Assembly: GCA_964484515.1 (NCBI GenBank)
Contig: CAZAGT010000175.1
Span: 1-10,127, forward strand
Source of the DNA: CAZAGT01 sp964484515
GTDB lineage: Bacteria; Desulfobacterota; DSM-4660; Desulfatiglandales; HGW-15
Direction of reading: 5' to 3'
Length of the DNA stretch: 10,127 bases
Positions 6,499 to 10,127 of this stretch are shown here, piece after piece. The position numbers and the translations under genes are program-made. Each line of letters opens with the position of its first letter. Within the stretch, counting starts at the first letter, position 1. Below the pieces are notes generated by a model that made no database searches, was not told the origin of the DNA, and worked only from the letters and a program-made list of their open reading frames with translations.

Positions 6499-8316
6499 TC
6501 AGAACCCCCCTCCGGGGGCCCCCGGCGTAAACAGCCAGAGTCGATAGCCGCCCAGGTTGGCCCTGGGGTTGGCGATGTATTTCTTTTTGCCCGCGAGGCC
6601 CTTTTCAGCGGTCTCCACGAAGAGGCGGTAGGCCGTGACCTCCGGCACCCGGTGGTAGGCCCGGGCCGCGAGCAGGAACTTTTGCGCATCCCCCTCGGCG
6701 CGCGTTTCTTTTTCCTTTTCGTAGGCGAGGGCGTCGGCGATCTGGGTCTCGCTCTCGGCCCGCGCCCGCGGCAGAGCGGCATTGCGGTACGACTGGGCCT
6801 CGTTGATGTACCTGGATTTATCCTCCCGGGCCGAGAACACGTCCCGGAAGGCCGGGACCGTCTCGAGGGGGGGATGCACATCGTGACAGAAAACGTTCAG
6901 CACCTCCACGCCGAGGCCGAGCCTCTTCACCTCACGGTTCATCGAATCCTTGATCTGGCTGAGCCAGACGGCGCGCCCCTTGGTCATCAAAGGACCCGCA
7001 CGCTCGATCGCCAGCACCTCCCGCAGGTAGGACTCCAGGAGCCCGCGCATGGCCTCCTGGATCTGGTACACCTTGAAGAGATGGACAACCGCGTCGAGCG
7101 GTCGGTAGTGCAGCACGACGCTGATGTCGACAAGGCTTTCATCCCCCACGAAGCCGACCGACTCCCCGTACACCTTCCGGTAGCCCGGGACGGAATGTCG
7201 CTCCTCCCACAGCAGGCGGGAGCCGATCTTGAAAAGGCCTGGGTCGGTTCGATACCCCACTTCCACCCGGTACACGCGGAAGGCATTCACCCTGAGGACT
7301 CTTTCAAAAGGCCGCGGCAAGGCGAAGTGGAGTCCGGGACCCAGGTGGTCGTTCACGATCGCCCCGAACCGGAAGCGCACCCCGATCTCGCCGGGTTTGA
7401 CGCTTGTCAGGCCTGTTGAAAGGTAAATCAGCAAGCCCAACGCTGCGAGTCCGGCGACCAGACGCCGGGACAACCACCTGCGCGGGTGCAAGCCGCTCAA
7501 GTCGATCTTCGGCAGCGAGATCCGACGCTTGAAGAGGCGCTCCGATAAGAAACCGAGCGCAAGCCCCAGTGCGGCGGAAACGGTCTCCCAGACGCTCTTG
7601 GCGTCGACGCCGGATTTTCGAAAGAAACCGACGAAGGAGGAGATCAGGAGATTCAGCCCCGTAACGGCGATCATCACGGCAATGAGCACCGCCACGACCC
7701 GTTCGAGCCCGATCCCGATCCAGCGGCCCATGAGGGACAGCAAGACTGCGACGGAGCTCAGCATGTCCATGCGGCTGTGGTAACCGTCGGCCACCAGGGC
7801 CGGGGAATCCGTCTCGCGACCGACCAGGATCTTGAACCGTGAGATCAGGTAGGCGATGGCGGCACAAGCGGTTATCCCGACCACTCCCAACCAGACGTTC
7901 CGATCCTGGTCCGACGGGCTGACCCTCACCTTGGCTAAGACCTGGTAGGCGGTTAAAAGGATGATCAGCGCCACGAAAAAGGCCACCAGGGCCTCGATCC
8001 AGTAACCGGGCGCGGCCCCGCCGCCCCCGTTCCCGCCCGGGGGCGCTCCGTCCGAGCCCTCCTCTGCGGCGGGCGGACGGGCGGCATCCGGCGCGCTGAA
8101 TTCGGCTGGTCGCTCCCCCGCCTTGCGTTCCCGCCGCCGCCTCAGCAGGATACCGGTCAGGACCGAGCAGGAGACGATGAGGTCGGAAAAGCTGTGGTAG
8201 GCGTCGGCCATGATCGCCACGCTGCCGGTGAGGACCGACAGGACGGCCTTGATCGAGGTCAGAAAGACGTCGGTGCCTATGGAGAACAGTGATGTGCGGA
8301 CGCGACGATCCATCAT
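6499..8316 (-). CDS. CDF metal transporter–HflK fusion protein
   Basis: This protein has 605 residues from the ATG at 8316. Residues 1-230 form a cation diffusion facilitator membrane domain of six helices. Both metal-binding helices are intact: ADAYHSFSD (H41, D45) in helix 2 and ADGYHSRMD (H180, D184) in helix 5. A Pro/Gly/Ala-rich loop (about 60-105) lies between helices 2 and 3. The usual cytoplasmic CDF domain is missing; a basic linker with a short hydrophobic stretch (about 236-285) leads to a seventh membrane helix (286-303) and a full HflK. That part has an SPFH domain from VKPGEIGVRFRFG, the AFRDVFSAREDKSRYINEAQ join (489-508) and a coiled coil. The whole frame is open with no frameshift. 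Start choice is uncertain: an in-frame ATG at 8385 and an SD-like GGAGG ahead of an ATC at 8343 also exist. It is the first gene of the SPFH operon. Confidence 0.85.
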   Translation of the reverse strand: MMDRRVRTSLFSIGTDVFLTSIKAVLSVLTGSVAIMADAYHSFSDLIVSCSVLTGILLRRRRERKAGERPAEFSAPDAARPPAAEEGSDGAPPGGNGGGGAAPGYWIEALVAFFVALIILLTAYQVLAKVRVSPSDQDRNVWLGVVGITACAAIAYLISRFKILVGRETDSPALVADGYHSRMDMLSSVAVLLSLMGRWIGIGLERVVAVLIAVMIAVTGLNLLISSFVGFFRKSGVDAKSVWETVSAALGLALGFLSERLFKRRISLPKIDLSGLHPRRWLSRRLVAGLAALGLLIYLSTGLTSVKPGEIGVRFRFGAIVNDHLGPGLHFALPRPFERVLRVNAFRVYRVEVGYRTDPGLFKIGSRLLWEERHSVPGYRKVYGESVGFVGDESLVDISVVLHYRPLDAVVHLFKVYQIQEAMRGLLESYLREVLAIERAGPLMTKGRAVWLSQIKDSMNREVKRLGLGVEVLNVFCHDVHPPLETVPAFRDVFSAREDKSRYINEAQSYRNAALPRARAESETQIADALAYEKEKETRAEGDAQKFLLAARAYHRVPEVTAYRLFVETAEKGLAGKKKYIANPRANLGGYRLWLFTPGAPGGGF

Positions 8317-8348
8317 GGTTTTCCGTTTTTTAGGGTTGAGGATGGTAA

Positions 8349-8390
8349 CCTCCAAGAGGAATTCATTACAGAGGCGCAATAGCATGTCAA
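8349..8390 (-). promoter_or_regulatory. Candidate promoter and ribosome binding site of the SPFH operon
   Basis: A perfect TTGACA (8385-8390 on the minus strand) stands 16-18 bases before a poor -10 (TAATGA or ATGAAT, 8361-8368). TTGGAGG, a good Shine-Dalgarno sequence, follows at 8349-8355, but the next ATG is over 30 bases further on (8316). The TTGACA also overlaps the outermost possible ATG at 8385, which would then not be transcribed from this promoter. Confidence 0.3.
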
Positions 8391-8524
8391 GAAATAATAG
8401 GAACCCTGGGATCGGGGGGAAAAAATCAGGATCATCCGGAAAATGACCAAATCCTAAATAGACTCATAATTTCCGTTACTTGGAACAGATTACCCGCCGT
8501 TTGCGAGGTTACGAATAGGATACC

Positions 8525-8539
8525 GCGTTGATACAACGC
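8525..8539. repeat. Perfect short dyad GCGTTG-ATA-CAACGC
   Basis: Six-base arms are separated by three bases. This shape fits a dimeric repressor site better than an RNA hairpin, because the loop would be only three bases. It lies midway between two divergent operons; the regulator is unknown. Confidence 0.35.
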
Positions 8540-8719
8540 TGCCCGCGGCGGGGTAGCTCATTAGGACAGATGAAGTTAGGGGAAACAGAAAATTCACCAA
8601 TTCCTTGGAAATGGGTCGTTCGGGTCGTGCGCCATTGAACTTCACGCTTCTTATAATTTTATCGAGCACTTAGCCTCAAGAATCGTAGGTCACCCGAAAG
8701 ATCTCGTCAAAAATTACCT

Positions 8720-8754
8720 AGTCAATTGTCAGATGAACCAAAAATCATTTGACT
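8720..8754. promoter_or_regulatory. Candidate operator overlapping a possible -35 of the cyclase gene
   Basis: AGTCAATTG (8720-8728) and CATTTGACT (8746-8754) are inverted repeats matching at eight of nine positions, with 17 bases between them. The right arm contains TTGACT (8749-8754), a plausible -35; the matching -10 would be the weak TTATTC or TATTCG near 8771-8777. Binding here could block transcription of the cyclase. Confidence 0.35.
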
Positions 8755-8807
8755 GCCAAACATGAATCTGTTATTCGGTAGCACGAAGTATTAATGGAAG
8801 GGGGGTG

Positions 8808-8909
8808 ATGAACCGACAAACGTCAAAGGACTTATGCGAAGCAAAAAGTTTGGGTGAGTTGATTTTCCGTGTCTTCCAATATTTTTACAAAAAGGAGGAG
8901 TTACCATGA
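8808..8909 (+). CDS. Possible 33-residue leader peptide upstream of the cyclase
   Basis: A short open frame starts at ATG 8808, two bases after a purine-rich GGAAGGGGGG, and ends in TGA 8907-8909. Its stop overlaps the cyclase start as ATGA. The peptide is basic and aromatic in its second half (LIFRVFQYFYKKEELP) and contains one cysteine; I do not recognise it. The arrangement is what translational coupling would look like, with the cyclase ribosome binding site AAAGGAGGAG (8891-8900) lying inside this frame. It could equally be chance, since an ORF of this length is common. Confidence 0.25.
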   Translation: MNRQTSKDLCEAKSLGELIFRVFQYFYKKEELP

Positions 8910-9793
8910 GCAGGAAGAAAGTACTGGGCCTGTTGCTGGCGGTCTTGCTGGTGGGCATGTTCGCTTCCATGGCCGCCGCGGCGCCCGCCGACGAGATTGC
9001 AAGGCTCGCGACCAAGGGAAAGGTAATCGACCTGAGAATGACCAACGACCCTAACTATCCGTGCTTCTGGGGCGGGGCTCAGACGCCGCCTTTTATAATT
9101 GTTCCCAATGCTATCATCGACAACCCGCAGCGCCGGCCCTTTCGGAACGTGTGGTACAGCAACACCTTGATGTTCGACGAGCATCTCGGCACCCACTACG
9201 ATGCGCCCGCGCACTTCATCCCGAAGCTCGAGACGGGCATGAAAATCGCCTCGAAGTGGGGCGAGTGCACGAACGAAAAGACCCCGCCCGACTGGTTCAT
9301 GGGCCCCGCCAAGGTCATTGATTGCACCGACCTGATGGACAAGGCTGCACCGGGAAAGAGCCCGCTGATCACCATCGATAAGATCAAGGACTGGGAATCC
9401 CGTTACGGCAGGCTTCAGAAGGGTGACGTTGTGGTCTTTTACACCGGTTATTGCGAAAAGTACTACAAGCCGTTCCCGGAGGGGAATCGGATGGTCTACG
9501 ACGTGGTCGAGAAGGGGACCGCGCCGGGGTGGGCAGGCCCTGCGCCTGAGACCGCCGCCTGGCTGTCAACGGACCGCCAAATCGAGTGCCTGGCCGGCGA
9601 TATCCCGAGCATGGGGCCCTGGCAGGTCATCAGGGACACCCACGTCGCCGGTCTCGGAAAGGGGATGGTCTATGTCGAGCAGCTCATGAATCTCGACAAG
9701 CTCCCTCCGAAGGGCGCCTATTTCATCTTCATTCCCGTCAAGACCAGAGGGACCAGCGGTGGTCCCGGCGGCGCCATAGCCATTATTCCGTAA
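8906..9793 (+). CDS. Exported metal-dependent cyclase family protein (kynurenine formamidase-like fold)
   Basis: This 295-residue protein starts with a clear Sec signal peptide: MSRKK, then a hydrophobic stretch LGLLLAVLLVGMFASM and an AAA-AP cleavage zone near residue 26. The mature part is a cyclase/KynB-type hydrolase. The metal-binding signature HLGTHYDAPAHF is at 93-104, with H93, H97, D99 and H103 as ligands or catalytic residues, and GDVVVFYTG (173-181) follows. AGDIPSMGP (230-238) and a later histidine in DTHVAGL (244-250) complete the expected pattern. The family cleaves amides, esters or lactone-like bonds (for example N-formylkynurenine), and the substrate here is unknown. With a signal peptide it should act in the periplasm, unlike cytoplasmic KynB. 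AAAGGAGGAG lies five bases before the ATG. A strong terminator follows. Confidence 0.88.
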   Translation: MSRKKVLGLLLAVLLVGMFASMAAAAPADEIARLATKGKVIDLRMTNDPNYPCFWGGAQTPPFIIVPNAIIDNPQRRPFRNVWYSNTLMFDEHLGTHYDAPAHFIPKLETGMKIASKWGECTNEKTPPDWFMGPAKVIDCTDLMDKAAPGKSPLITIDKIKDWESRYGRLQKGDVVVFYTGYCEKYYKPFPEGNRMVYDVVEKGTAPGWAGPAPETAAWLSTDRQIECLAGDIPSMGPWQVIRDTHVAGLGKGMVYVEQLMNLDKLPPKGAYFIFIPVKTRGTSGGPGGAIAIIP

Positions 9794-9827
9794 TCGTCGC
9801 ACCCGGAATCAGGCTTTCTCATGACCG

Positions 9828-9859
9828 GGGCCCGGGCGAGTCGCCTGGGCCCTTTTTTT
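9828..9859 (+). terminator. Strong Rho-independent terminator after the cyclase gene
   Basis: GGGCCC (9828-9833) pairs with GGGCCC (9847-9852). The stem extends inward through GGGC and GCCT with one G-T pair, giving about ten pairs around a 5-nt loop. Seven consecutive T bases follow at 9853-9859. It begins 34 bases after the cyclase stop and so isolates the cyclase from the next gene. Confidence 0.9.
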
Positions 9860-9875
9860 GTGAATCCTTTCGGCC

Positions 9876-9920
9876 TTGACACCCCGCTTTGGGTCACAAT
9901 AAGCTGCTGCCCATGTGACC
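9876..9920 (+). promoter_or_regulatory. Candidate promoter/operator region of the GlcD-like gene
   Basis: A perfect TTGACA (9876-9881) is followed by a perfect 7-bp dyad, GGTCACA (9892-9898) and TGTGACC (9914-9920), with 15 bases between the arms. The -10 is poor (for example TAAGCT after 18 bases), which would fit an activator-dependent promoter. The dyad overlaps the expected -10 and start point, a typical operator position. Confidence 0.4.
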
Positions 9921-9992
9921 TCGTCTCCATTCGGCGGACGCACAATATCGCGACCGTGACGCCACGAGATACCAGAAACCAAGGAGCGTAAC

Positions 9993-10127
9993 TTGGACGA
10001 CAGAATCAAGAAGGCCCTCTTCGACATCGTTGGAGCGCAAAATTACACGGACGCCCTGATCGACCTTGTCAGCTACAGCTACGACGCCTCCCAACAACGC
10101 GGCCGACCGGAGGCAGCCGTATGGGTC
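9993..10127 (+). CDS. glcD: N-terminus of GlcD-like FAD-binding oxidase (partial)
   Basis: A frame starting at TTG (9993) with AAGGAG six bases upstream stays open for 45 codons to the right edge. The peptide reads like the start of the glycolate oxidase subunit GlcD/FAD-linked D-lactate dehydrogenase family: LVSYSYDASQQ (25-35) followed by RGRPEAAVWV, just ahead of where the FAD-binding PCMH domain begins. Members oxidise 2-hydroxy acids using FAD. The FAD-binding residues lie beyond the window. The TTG start is chosen because there is no in-frame ATG or GTG closer to the ribosome binding site and the family pattern begins about 25 residues in. Confidence 0.75.
   Translation, partial: MDDRIKKALFDIVGAQNYTDALIDLVSYSYDASQQRGRPEAAVWV

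Larger units (their letters stand above)
8391..8807. other. Non-coding divergent intergenic region
   Basis: No gene is supported in these 417 bases, which separate the minus-strand SPFH operon from the plus-strand cyclase. The stretch is AT-richer than its surroundings. It holds two dyads (8525-8539 and 8720-8754), an isolated perfect TATAAT (8652-8657) without a good -35 at the right distance, and no tRNA or other RNA gene that I can fold. Confidence 0.5.

Noticed and set aside
5901..6881. Long minus-strand ORF (326 residues) overlapping hflC and the fusion gene
   Set aside because: It is a shifted frame of two clear genes, with Arg/Pro/Ser-rich composition typical of GC-rich shadow frames.
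8546..8640. tRNA-like start, GGGGTAGCTCATTAGGACAG
   Set aside because: It resembles a tRNA D-arm, but I find no anticodon stem, no GGTTCRANTCC T-arm and no matching acceptor stem downstream.
8652..8657. Perfect TATAAT as a -10 for the cyclase
   Set aside because: No acceptable -35 lies 16-18 bases upstream and it is about 250 bases from the start codon.
1..10127. CRISPR array, prophage, transposase or toxin-antitoxin system
   Set aside because: No regularly spaced repeats, integrase, transposase or toxin-like pair could be found; the only mobile signals are the two MITE-like elements.

Overview
The window comes from a Gram-negative bacterium. It carries HflK/HflC inner-membrane proteins, Sec-type signal peptides, strong AGGAGG-like ribosome binding sites and a GC-rich coding style. 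Short repeats of the kind seen between genes in Desulfobacterota, NC10 and similar environmental lineages are also present. The lineage guess is weak and rests on memory, not on a search.

Layout, left to right. (1) At 1-77 is the last part of a plus-strand gene, probably an SMP-30/gluconolactonase-like enzyme, with a hairpin terminator behind it. (2) A minus-strand enolase-superfamily gene (376-1572), probably a sugar-acid dehydratase, lies between two directly oriented copies of a small element with terminal inverted repeats (133-340 and 1785-1935). (3) A long non-coding stretch (1573-2318) holds the gene's own promoter, the second element and a pair of TTCATGAA-centred palindromes. (4) A tight plus-strand operon (2319-4447) encodes a TPM-domain membrane protein, a nucleotidyltransferase-fold protein and LemA. 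(5) Convergent to it is a minus-strand operon (8316 down to 4468) of three SPFH proteins: a cation-diffusion-facilitator/HflK fusion, HflC and a second HflK. (6) A non-coding stretch of roughly 500 bp with several dyads and a possible 33-residue leader ORF separates this operon from (7) a plus-strand exported metal-dependent cyclase (8906-9793) with a strong terminator. (8) The start of a GlcD-like FAD-linked oxidase (TTG start at 9993) runs off the right edge.

How the genes may work together: the outer genes (lactonase, dehydratase, cyclase, GlcD-type oxidase) fit oxidation and ring opening or dehydration of sugar acids or hydroxy acids. The central block looks like a membrane-quality or envelope-stress module. 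TPM and LemA proteins often occur together, and HflK/HflC form large SPFH cages that control FtsH; no FtsH gene is visible here. The most unusual gene is the 605-residue fusion, in which a six-helix CDF metal transporter with both HxxxD metal sites intact has no normal cytoplasmic CDF domain and continues directly into a complete HflK. That suggests a metal transporter built into an SPFH microdomain.
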